Shown here: positions 23,664 through 34,400 of the stretch, piece after piece
How the letters are laid out: each line of letters starts with the position of its first letter
Position numbering within the stretch: the stretch's first letter is position 1
Assembly: GCA_009363875.1 (NCBI GenBank)
Contig: CM018696.1
Location: 21,651,475 to 21,715,474 of the forward strand
DNA: 64,000 bases
Source of the DNA: Mikania micrantha
Lineage: Eukaryota > Streptophyta > Magnoliopsida > Asterales > Asteraceae
Direction of reading: 5' to 3'
Translations under genes and position numbers: made by a program
The notes under the pieces: model-generated
What the model saw: only the letters and a program-made list of their open reading frames with translations
The model's database searches: none
What the model was told of the DNA's origin: nothing

Positions 23664-23733
23664 CAGAGGCAAGGTTCGAACCCTGGACCTCCTGGACCAA
23701 CAACACGCGCCTAAACCAATTGACCTAACTCAG
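23664..23733 (-). other. tRNA-like module in L3 3' LTR
   Basis: The minus strand has a box-A-like TAGGTCAATTGGTTTAGG, a 30-nt middle and a box-B GGTTCGAACC, the internal RNA polymerase III promoter pattern. Acceptor-stem pairing is poor, so this is not a functional tRNA gene. It is in the sense orientation of the element. A copy is in the 5' LTR (49133-49203) and a relative is in the L5 LTR. Confidence 0.65.
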
Positions 23734-24089
23734 ATTTATTGTTATAGTTTGATTTCAAATGGTTTTAAACAACATACAATTCGGTTTCCCCTTTGTCCCC
23801 ATAACCGAACCAAGGACTACCCAGATGGTCCCTAATTCGAACCCGATCGGTCCAAAATCCATGGGGTTATTGTTCTATGGATTCAAACGACCATGTATGT
23901 GTTTTTTTTTTAACACAAACATAAAAAAAATCCCAATTCATACTTCATGGATTTCGAACCTAACATTCAACCCATGCTTCAAATTGATAAAATCGGTTAA
24001 TAAAAGATGTTGAGCTCATGGGGTTTCATTAAACAGAAATATTTCGACCCTATCTGAGTCGTTTAATTCAAAAACTAAATCCATTTATA

Positions 24090-24600
24090 TCAAAATCCCC
24101 AAAAAGTTTTTCATAGAAACCCTAGAATTAGATCTCATAGAATTCGTTATAGTTTGTTACAATTTACATGGGGTTATTCTTGTTCGGCATTCTCTGAAAC
24201 TACCAGTTCATTTAATTTGATTCTAAACCCCGTTTTCATGAAAACCCCCAATTCCATTCTTAGTACAAACCCTAGAAATCGTGCTCGAACAATTCGTGAT
24301 ATTTTTATGAAATTGATAGAGGTGTTTCCATAAAAAGAGAGTTCCGAATCTCTCTGTAATATTTAATTTGATTAACAAATTCATTAGATTTCAAACCCCC
24401 AATTCGGTTCTTGAGATGAACCCTAGAATTAAAGATCGTTTAATTCGAGATTGTGATATCAAATTAACATGGTTCTTTCCTTAGACGCATCATTCTGAAT
24501 CTATCTATGTGGTTCAATTCGACTATTAACCCGATTACATAAGAAACCCCCAAATCGTTTCCTATTAAGAACCCTAGAATTAAAAATCCTATCTTTCGAT
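24090..24600. repeat. Degenerate 151-bp tandem repeat in L3 LTR
   Basis: ACCCTAGAA occurs at 24119, 24269, 24420 and 24571, that is at 150, 151 and 151 bp steps, each preceded by (A)CCCCAAWTC about 25 bp earlier. The units have diverged strongly between these anchors. The same series is in the 5' LTR (about 49560-50070). Confidence 0.8.
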
Positions 24601-25212
24601 GTTAGCAACCGAAATTGAGATGGGTTTACTCTTAATCGGCCATTTTAGAACATGTATGAGTAATTTATTACCTGTTTTGATGTTTAATCGATGGAGATCA
24701 ACTTGAAGCTTGAATTTCGGTTAACCCCACGACCCAACTCGTCTTCTTAGACTTCTGTGATCGAATTGTGGGATGTAAAAGCACCTAATGATGCCGACTA
24801 GAAGCTCTGTGGTTCGAATTTCATGAATTATGATCCAATTTCATGAGTTTGATAGTCACTAGTAACGGTTTTCACTTTGTGGCTCATTAATCCATTTAAT
24901 TCGAACATTAATGGGTTAATAATTGATAACAACAGTTGGTAATCATCATTATAAGTTATTTGAGTGATTGATTCGTTTCACAATTGCTTTATAACATGAA
25001 ATTCGAATTTCCCTTGCTAATCAATCCGAATTTTGACTTTTAATAGTCAAAATTAACCATTCATTATAATTTTAACATTCATTCTTCTAATTTAAATGTT
25101 TTATAATTTATTTTGTATAAATTTAACCCTTATAATTTGATTTCGTATAATTCCATCTCATTTCCGTTAATTTCCGGCTAACGGTGTTAACCGGGATTGC
25201 CGAATTGTCACA

Positions 25213-25837
25213 TTATCCCCTTGTTGAAGGATTTTTCGTCCCGAAAATTGCTAGATGTTAGAAGTAGTTAGGAAACTACTTGTGGGTTGTGGGTTTCAAA
25301 TTGTACGTGCTAGTGTGATGTCTGATCATGCTTGCTTGTGTGTACTCACACACAAGGTTCAACGTTTGCAACATTACACCTAAGTGTGATCATTCTATGT
25401 AACTGTTTGAGTGCACACCAGTTAGCACACCTAACCGTGAATGTTCGTGTTTGATCATACAATACTACTATGAAAATGTATGGATGTAGACGACAAAATA
25501 GAAACTTCCAAAATTCATGCGTACCTGTAAGTTCACGAGTACATGGGCCCCTGTATTCGTCAATTTACCTTACACATTTATTCTGGTTCCTTCTATATGT
25601 AACTCCACCATTGTTTAACCGATCATGACTGTACCACCATGAAATGTAGTACATCAAATGTAATGTTTGAAATGTAGTACATTGTTTGAAATCAATCATG
25701 TATGTACTACTATGAAATGTTTGTGTTTGCATTCTGCAAGGAAATCAATAGTATAAGGTGTTTGTGCTTACAGTTAGAGTGTGAAATATCACGTCATCCC
25801 CTTGTTGAAGGAAATTTCGTCCCGAAATTTAACGTAC
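25213..25837 (-). other. L3 pol-to-LTR spacer with duplicated PPT block
   Basis: The block ACCCCTTGTTGAAGG plus TTTCGTCCCGAAA occurs twice, adjacent to the LTR (25213-25249) and again right after the pol stop (25797-25829). About 550 bp of unassigned sequence without ORFs lies between. The minus strand reads CAACAAGGGGATAA before the LTR start. Confidence 0.75.
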
Positions 25838-27776
25838 CTTCATAATGTTTGTTTTTGTTTTGAATAAGTGGGGATACTTTTTCATCATTTGGTCTTCCCT
25901 TTCCCATGTGAATTCAGGACCACGTCTTGAATTCCACCGAACTTTGACTATCGGAATCTTGCTTTGTTTGAGTTGTTTGACCTCTCGGTCCATAATCTCA
26001 GCTGGTTCTTCAATGAATCATAACTGTTCGTCTACTTGTATTTCCTCAAGTGGTACAATCAATGTCTCGTCAGAAAGACATTTCTTTAAGTTCGAAACAT
26101 GAAAGACATCATGAACTCCACTGAGTTCATCCGGTAATTGAAGTTGATACGCAACCGGACCAATCCTTTTCAGAATCTCAAAAGGTCCTACGTATCGTGG
26201 GCTAAGCTTCCCGTGTTTGCCGAATTGTGTCACACCTTTCCAAGGTGACACTTTTAGAAGAACTCGGTCTCCTACTTGAAATTCCAACGGCTTGCGAAGT
26301 TTGTCAGCGTAACTCTTTTGTCGATCCCGAGCCGTTGCCATACGGTTCCGGATTTGTACAATCTTCTCAGTCGTTTCGTGTACTAGTTCAGGACCTGTTA
26401 TCTGACTGTCACCAATTTCAGCCCAACAAACTGGTGAACGACATTTACGACCATACAATGCTTCAAACGGTGCTGCCTGAATACTTGTATGATAACTGTT
26501 GTTGTAAGAGAATTCCACTAATGGTAAATGGTTTTTCCCAGCTGTCACCAAAATCTATGACACAAGCTCGTAACATGTCCTCGAGCGTTTGAATTGTATG
26601 TTCACTCTGACCGTCAGTTTGTGGATGATAGGCAGTACTCATGTCTAAACGAGTTCCCAAAGACTTATGGAGTGATTTCCAAAAGTTTGAAGTAAATTGG
26701 GCATCCCGATCTGTTATGATGTAAATACGAGTCAATTTCTCCATTTTGTCAGTTTCCTTAATTGCCAAGAAATGTGCAGATTTCGTTAATCAATCGACAA
26801 TTACCCATGTCGTATCACAACCACTTGGTGTACGGGGTAACTTAGTAATAAAATCCATTGAAATCTGTTCCCATTTCTACATCGGTATCTTTGGTTGTTG
26901 CAATAAACCAGATGGTTTCTGATATTCAACTTTGACTTTCGAACGAGTCAAACATTTGCTAACATACCTAGCAATGTCGGCTTTCATGTGAGGCCACCAA
27001 TACAATGTCATCAAATCATGATACATCTTGTCTGATCCCAGATGGACTGAATATATGGATTTGTGCGCTTCATCCATCACGAGTTCCCTTAAACCACCAT
27101 GCAAAGGTATCCAAAGTCGATTAATGAAATAACAAGTTCCATCATGCTTCACATCCAGTTGTTCCTCCATACGTCGTAAGGATTCCTGTACCAAGTTATC
27201 CTTTTCTAAGGCTTCAAGTTGAGCACTGCGTACCTTGTCAGGTAAATCAGTATGTATCGTTATCATAAGTGCGCAAACCCGTCTTGTTGATGTGTCTTTT
27301 CTGCTTAGAGTGTCAGCTACCACATTAGCTTTTCCCGGATGGTACTTGATTGCGCATTCGTAATCATTCAACAACTCGACCCACCGTCGCTGTCTCATAT
27401 TAAGCTCCTTCTGATCAAAGATATGTTGCAAACTCTTATGATCAGTGTAAATGGTACACTTGGTTCCATATAAATAATGCCTCCAAATCTTCAAGGCAAA
27501 TACCACTGCTCCTAACTCCAAATCGTGAGTAGTGTAATTCTTTTCGTGTGGTCTCAGTTGCCTTGAAGCTTAAGCAATCACTTTATCACATTGCATCAAC
27601 ACACATCCCAAACCCTGTGCAGATGCGTCACAATACACCACAAAGTCTTCCGTCCCTTCCGGTAAGGACATAATCGGTGCACTACAGAGTTTCTGTTTCA
27701 ATAGCTGGAATGCAGCTTCCTGTTTATCCGTCCAGTTATACTTCGTTCCTTTATGAGTAAGAGCTGTAAGCGGTTG
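25838..27776 (-). pseudogene. pol: L3 pol C-terminal half: RNase H, integrase, chromodomain
   Basis: Minus strand from 27776: RT connection (QPLTALTHKG), RNase H (DASAQGLGCVLMQ, TDHKSLQHIFDQKELN, YHPGKANVVADTLSRK), integrase zinc-binding region (HLGSDKMYHDL...KCLTRSKVK), catalytic core (SMDFITKLPRTPSG, ITDRDAQFTS, YHPQTDGQSE), GPY/F (YVGPFEILKRIG) and chromodomain (PIVKVRW, EFTWEREDQM, KYPHLF). Defects: stops near 27570, 26875, 26792 and 26016, several of CGA-to-TGA or TGG-to-TAG type, and a frameshift near 26540. Confidence 0.9.
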
Positions 27777-28135
27777 TGTGACACCCCGTAATTTCCAGGT
27801 CTGCTTATTATTTATTTAAATGTTTATTTAAATGCTTATTGTACACGTGGCACTAGAATTAGAATAATTTAGTGTGACGCGTGGCACGACAGTACGAACA
27901 GTAACACATGACTGGATAATTCGTGAAATTATCGGCAAACAGCACACACGTGTCAAAACACACGAACGTTGGTGAACGTCAAGCACATTGTGTAGCACAA
28001 CACTCGAAACCCCATGAAACACTCACACATTGAACTTGGAAGTTCAAACAAGGCCAAACGAAAGTTCGTAAACGTGAAAACGGCAACGAACGGATCAACC
28101 CAATGAAAATGGGCCTATTGGGCTCACCAGGGGAT

Positions 28136-28265
28136 CTGTCGCCCTACGCGATGGTCTACAAGGACACTGTCGCGATACGCGACAAGTGGGCGGGGGAAAT
28201 TTGAACGCGGGACTCTCTCGCGCTACGCGAGGGGAACCCTTGAACGTGTCGCGCTACGCGACGAG
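28136..28265. repeat. TCGCGNTACGCGA palindrome cluster (L4 5' LTR)
   Basis: Four perfect or near-perfect palindromes: TCGCCCTACGCGA, GTCGCGATACGCGAC, CTCGCGCTACGCGAG and GTCGCGCTACGCGAC. The last ends about 25 bp before the TATA box. The same four are at 43147-43276 in the 3' LTR. Confidence 0.9.
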
Positions 28266-28286
28266 ACCCAGTTCGCAGAAAATCTT

Positions 28287-28292
28287 TATAAA
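28287..28292 (+). promoter_or_regulatory. TATA box of L4 5' LTR
   Basis: TATAAA follows the palindrome cluster. The matching box in the 3' LTR is at 43299-43304. Confidence 0.6.
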
Positions 28293-29659
28293 CCCAAGAA
28301 AATCACATCCTACTCTACTTTAATCATTTTTCTTCAACCATCACGCCACCCTCTAGGTTATTCTCGACCAGAACCACCTGCAAATCATATCTTCACCCAA
28401 AAACCACCATTGTTGAGCATTTTTGAAGCTTGGAGTTGGAGATTGAAGCTTGCTAACTACCCTGAAGCTCAAAGAATCATCATCACCTTGTCATTGCTGC
28501 GAGATCCTACTGTCCAGGAGACCCACAAGCTGTTCATCATCATCTCAGTACTTCTTGGAGCCTTAGAGGTAGTCTCTACACCTCTTGTGGCTTAAAACCA
28601 CCATTACACACACATGCAATACCCCATACTCACATGCAAGCACTTATAGTGCACATGCACGAATTTATCTTCTAGGTTTGTTGATTTAGATGTGTTTTAT
28701 GATGATCTAGGATGATTAGAATGCATCTTATGATGATACAAGATGTTGTGTATGTATAGAATTCATGTTTTGTTCATAAAGTGTTGAGATTACACGAAGT
28801 GTAGATTGTTCAAAAGCACAGGGTGTTTATTGTAATGAGTTCACACCATAAATTCAAACTTAATAATTCAAATATCTTTAAAACATCCATTACATCAAGA
28901 AAGAAATAATAATTCAAACATTCAAAGTCTAAACATAAAACAAAACTAAATTTAAATTTCCTTGCAGACCTAAGTAGCATTTCCACCTGAAACATGTTTA
29001 AATAAAAGGTCAACTATAAAGTTGGTGAGCTTCACAGGTTTAAGCACACACACCAAAATAGTTGAATAAAATGTTGATAAATGTTGTAAATAATATGTGT
29101 ATCCAAGCAATATGAACATACAATATTGAATTAGTAAATGAAGCAGATCAACTAATGTTAACAGAATAATGTTTGACCATGTTAAGCATCGCAATGCTTG
29201 AACTAGTAACTATCACTGCGGGCTTCCCCCGAAGGGTAAATCAAACACAGTGGAATGGCCGGTCAATAGATCTATCATAGTCACTAGGGGTGATCAATGC
29301 TAAATGTTAACTAAAGTTCAACATGTATAATGTCATAAACTTGTTTCACATAAATTGTTTAAAATATTTGATAACATGTTTCACCCCAAATAATAAAAGC
29401 ATAAAAAGGGGCTATGAAGACTCACCTTGTGTGATGAGCTAGTCGTTGCAATTAAATGACAAATATGTAGTCCAAATAATATCCAACTCGATTTAGCTTA
29501 ACCTATAATTTAATCGCACACAACTATTGTAACTATGACTTTGCATAAAGTTTCATAATGTATTTGTGTTCCTATGTTTATAACCAAATCCATAAATATG
29601 ATTTTATAAAAATTGTTTCAAGTCGTGTTATTGTTTAAAATTTAAAATATTTATTAATG

Positions 29660-30100
29660 TTGAAAAATACTATAATAATAATTATATTAATAATGATAAT
29701 AGTGATAAAAGTAATCATACTAATAATACTAATGTTAAAAATAATACTAGTAATAATAATAATAATAGGAATAATAGTAATAATGATATTTTTAATAACA
29801 TCAATAATAATTATAATAATAATAATATTTGTATTAATAATAATAATAATAATAATAACAATAATAATGATAATAATAATAATAATAATATAATAATAAT
29901 AATAATTTTGTTAACACTATGATTATCATAATAAAAATATTAATGTTCACAATAACAATTATACTATTAACAATATTAGTAATAGTAATATTAATATTTT
30001 TGATAATGGTAATAATAATTAATAATAATATTAACTATAATAACCATAATAAGATATTAATTTATAATAATATTAACTAAAATAATTACACTAATTATAT
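29660..30100. repeat. (TAA)n-rich tract
   Basis: Imperfect TAA/ATA trinucleotide repeats over about 440 bp in the L5 LTR. The Ile-rich translation is low-complexity and not a gene. Confidence 0.9.
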
Positions 30101-30336
30101 ATTTTCAAGGAAATAAGTAATTAAATAAATAATACATAAACTAATTATAGCTTTTTATATATTTAATTAAAGAAATAAATTAATAATTAATTTAAATTAA
30201 TTAATTAAACTGAATAATATATATTTTCTTTATTAAATTAATAGTTTTTAAGTTTATAAAAATTTAGGTGAAATCAGATTTTAAAAATAATAAGTAATTC
30301 AAAAGTTATAAAAAAATCAACAAAAATTGGTCCGAC

Positions 30337-30412
30337 CCGCCGCAGCCGGGTCTCGAACCCGTGACCCTGAGTCCGGAAACCACACGCATTACCAGTTGAT
30401 CCAAGGCCTTAG
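30337..30412 (-). other. tRNA-like module in L5 LTR
   Basis: The minus strand has box-A-like TTGGATCAACTGGTAATGCG and box-B GGTTCGAGACC, with a G/C-rich T-arm CGGG-loop-CCCG. The acceptor ends do not pair, so it is not a working tRNA. The middle part resembles the L3 module (GTGTNGTTN..CC.GGA..CAGG). Confidence 0.65.
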
Positions 30413-31390
30413 CCGTGATGGATTCCCGTTCCAATTATATTTAACATAACATTCATTTGTTTCCCAATACCCTTTTAACACAAACCGAACCCTAGATCTC
30501 TTTCTTATCAAATTGACCTCGATTTCGAATTTGATAGCAAGATTAAACATAGGGCTTTTATTCCTAACTGAAAACCGAGCACATTGATATAAATTACACT
30601 AACCTTCGATTTCGATTTGGTGGATTTCGAGTATAGGGCCGAGATGATGAAGAACGAGACTTGCAGCCCTGATTTCACGATTTCGAGAGCTCCTGGATGG
30701 GTTTCGATTGCTCAGACTTGTTCGTCGATGTTAAGAGAAGGTGTGGGTGTGATTAATTTGATTATTACGCTCGTTTATATAGATTTTAAGATCCACGATC
30801 GTGTACGGTTAATTAGGAACGAATTTTGAATAAATCTTTGACTTATCCGACGATTTGAGGGTTGTTATCGATCCATGATGTTCGGAGTTGTTTAAATTTC
30901 AAATCTTGTTGAGTTTTATCCAATAATTCGACTGGATAGCTTGATGGGTCGTGAATTTATTAAATGGGTATCCATGGAGGATATGGGTGGGGAAGAAGGT
31001 GATAACTTTCAGCAATTGACAAAACTAGTCCCTCCTTATTTCTTTCTATTTTAACTTTTCAGCTTTGACAATAATAACCCCTACAATTTCTTAAAACCTT
31101 TTGAAATTTTTTATTAAATTTATAAACTTTATAAAATCACTACATTTTTCTAAATTTAATATTTATTCATTTTAATAATAATAATATCATTAGTTTTTAT
31201 TGTTGTAAATATATATATATATATTTATAAAAACTTTCCTTTTAAGTCTTGAGATTTTATTTATTTATCATTATTTATTTATTTTATTTTATATATATAT
31301 ATTTGTAATTTCATAAAATAGATAGATAAATAAATAAAATGAAATTTCTCATTAATAACCTTGAAATTACAATAAAATCGAAATGTTACA

Positions 31391-31408
31391 GTCTCCCCTA
31401 CTTTTAGG
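31391..31408 (-). other. Polypurine tract of L5
   Basis: The minus strand reads CCTAAAAGTAGGGGAGAC directly before the LTR start TGTAACA, and directly after the AATTTCGGGACGAAATT palindrome (31409-31425). Confidence 0.85.
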
Positions 31409-31423
31409 AATTTCGTCCCGAAA

Positions 31424-34400
31424 TTAAGAAGAAACTATAGAAAACAAGTGTGGGTACTTCAACTTCATTTGGTCTTCGCGTTCCCAAGTAAACTCGTGAC
31501 CATGTTTCGATTCCCAACGAACTTTAACAATCGGAATTCGGCTTCGCTTGAGTTGTTTGACATGACGATCCATGATCTCTACTGGTTTCTCAATAATGTT
31601 CATCGACTTGTCAATGCGAACGTCATCGAGAGGTACATGTAGAGTATCATCGGCCAAACACTTCTTCAAATTAGACACGTGAAAAGTTGGATGAATGTTG
31701 CTAAGCTCTTGTGGTAGATCGAGCTTGTAGGCTACCTTCCCAATTCTTTCAAGAACTTTAAAAGGACCCACATAGCGAGGAGCAAGCTTTCCCTTTTTAC
31801 CAAATCGTATAACTCCTTTCCAAGGTGAAACCTTAAGAAGTACCATATCACCGACTTGGAATTCCAAAGGTTTACGACGTTTGTCGGCATAACTCTTTTG
31901 TCGACTTCGAGCAGCTAACAAGTTGTCGCGAATAAGATGAATCTTGTCGGTCGTTTCTTGAATCAGTTCGGGACCGATGATTTGACTTTCACCAATCTCG
32001 TTCCAAGCAATAGGCGATCGACATTTACGGCCATAGAGAGCTTCGAAAGGCGCCATGCCGATACTCGCATGATAACTATTGTTATACGAGAACTCGACAA
32101 GCAGTAGATGATTATCCCAATTGCCACCAAAATCAATGGCACAAGCTCTAAGCATGTCTTCGAGAGTTTGAATCGTTCGCTCGGTTTGACCATCCGTTTG
32201 AGGATGATAAGATGTGCTAAGATCCAATCGAGTACCAAATGATTCATGTAGAGATTCCCAAAAACGAGCGGTGAAACGAGCATCACGATCAGATATGATG
32301 CTAAGAGGTACACCATGTCGGCTTACGATCTCATCAACATAGATACGAGCTAACTTTCGCACGGGAAAGTTCTCGCGAATCGGTAAGAAATGAGCTGATT
32401 TAGTCAAACGGTCAATGATCACCCATATACTATCATGACCACTAGAAGTTCTTGGGAGTTTAGTGATGAAGTCCATAGAAATGTTTTCCCACTTCCACAT
32501 GGGAATTTCAGGTTGAACAAGCAATCCCGAAGGTCTTTGGTGTTCGGCTTTGACTTTAGAACAAGTCAAACATTTAGTAACATACTTAGCAATGTCTTTC
32601 TTCATGCCGGGCCACCAATATAGAAATCGAATATCTTGATACATCTTGTCCGCTCCAGGATGAATGGAATAACGAGACTTGTGTGCCTCGTTCATGATGG
32701 TCATTCGAAGATCGTTTCGATTAGGAATCCAAATACGATTCAAGAAATAGAGTAAACCATCATACTTGATTTCTAGTTGCATTTCTGCACCACAAGACAT
32801 TTCATCCTGCAATTTGCCTTGATTCAAGGAGATTTGTTGAGCCTCATAGATGTGGTTATGAAGATTTGATTGGATCCGAATGCTATGCACTTGAGTATGG
32901 CTCTTTCGACTAAGTGCATCGGCTACCACGTTGGCTTTACCGGGATGATAACGAATCTCGCAATCGTAATCGTTTAGAAGTTCGACCCAACGTCGTTGCC
33001 TCATGTTAAGTTCTTTTTGATGAAGAATATGTTGAAGGCTCTTGTGATCGGTGAAAACAACGCACTTTGTGCCATAGAGATAATGCCTCCAAATCTTTAA
33101 GGCAAATACAACAGCACCGAGTTCGAGATCGTGAGTGGTGTAATTCTTTTCGTGAACCTTCAATTGTCTCGATGCGTAAGCAATAACCTTTCCCCGTTGC
33201 ATAAGAACACAACCGAGTCCTTGATTAGATGCATCACAATAAACAAAGAAGTCATCGTTTCCATCGGGAAGAGTCAAGATAGGAGCATCACAAAGCTTTT
33301 GCTTTAATGTTTGGAATGCTTCTTCTTGTTTTGGCCCCCATTCATAAGGCTTATCCTTATGAGTCAAGGCAGTGAGTGGAACAGCAATCTTTGAAAAATT
33401 AGCGATAAAACGTCGATAGTAACCGGCAAGACCGAGAAAAGAACGAATCTCGGTTGGAGTCTTTGGTGTACTCCAATTCTTAACGGCTTCAATCTTCGCC
33501 GGATCTACATGAACACCTTTTTCATTGACAATGTGTCCTAAGAATTGAACTTCCTTAAGCCAAAATTCACATTTAGAGAATTTGGCATACAGTTGTTCTG
33601 TTCTTAAGAGCTCCAAAACCAATTTAAGGTGTTTTTCATGTTCAGATTTGCTTTTAGAGTAGATCAAGATGTCGTCAATGAATACGATCACGAATTTGTC
33701 CAAATATGGTCTACACACTCGGTTCATAAGATCCATGAAAACCGCAGGTGCATTGGTTAGCCCGAATGGCATAACCACAAACTCGTAGTGACCATATCTA
33801 GTTCGAAAAGCAGTCTTTGGGATGTCATCTTCATGAACACGAAGTTGATGATAACCGGAACGAAGGTCGATCTTTGAAAACCAAACCGATCCTTGAAGTT
33901 GATCGAATAAGTCATCGATTCGAGGCAATGGGTACCGGTTCTTGATGGTGAGTTTGTTGAGTTCACGATAGTCAATGCACATTCGGAATGACCCGTCCTT
34001 CTTTTTAACGAAAAGAACCGGTGCACCCCAAGGTGAATGACTTGGGCGAATGAAACCCTTATCGGATAACTCTTGGAGTTGACTAGCAAGTTCTTGCATT
34101 TCAGAAGGTGCAAGACGATAGGGAGACTTTGCAATCGGATTAGCACCGGGTACTAAGTCAATTCGAAACTCGACTTGTCGTACGGGTGGAATTCCCGGGA
34201 GATCATCGGGAAATACTTCCGGATAGTCGCGAATGATCGGAATGTCTTGAATACTTTTGTCCTTGTCGTTCTTCTCCACAACATGGGCTAGAAAGGCTAC
34301 ATATTTCTTTCGTAAATACTTGTGAGCTTTCGTGCACGACATGAGTTTAAGACTGCTACAAGGCGTCTCTCCAAAGATTCTCAGAGTTTCACCCGACGGT

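Larger units (their letters stand above)
22474..25212 (-). repeat. 3' LTR of gypsy L3
   Basis: A 2739-bp LTR that in plus orientation starts TGTCACACCCCC and ends GAATTGTCACA. It contains a tRNA-like module (23664-23733), a tandem repeat of about 151 bp (24090-24600) and an inverted repeat CATACGTGT/ACACGTATG near 23384. Short ORFs here are shared with the other LTR copy and are not genes. Confidence 0.95.
27777..28790 (+). repeat. 5' LTR of L4, first part
   Basis: Starts TGTGACACCCCG. It carries four GTCGCGCTACGCGAC-type palindromes (28136-28265), TATAAA at 28287 and then about 500 bp matching 43300-43803. It breaks after GTTGAGAT, where L5 begins. Confidence 0.92.
28791..31390 (-). repeat. 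3' LTR of gypsy L5
   Basis: About 2.6 kb. On the minus strand it starts TGTAACATTTCG after the PPT. It contains a tRNA-like module (30337-30412) and a long TAA/TAATAA-rich tract (29660-30100). The left end lacks a clear ...CA terminus, so up to a few bases there may be filler or missing. Confidence 0.8.

Noticed and set aside
23664..23733. A functional tRNA gene
   Set aside because: A and B boxes are present but the acceptor stem does not pair and the cloverleaf is incomplete, so it is reported only as tRNA-like.
29657..29893. Ile-rich hydrophobic ORF resembling a membrane protein
   Set aside because: It is the translation of a TAA/ATA-rich tract inside the L5 LTR.
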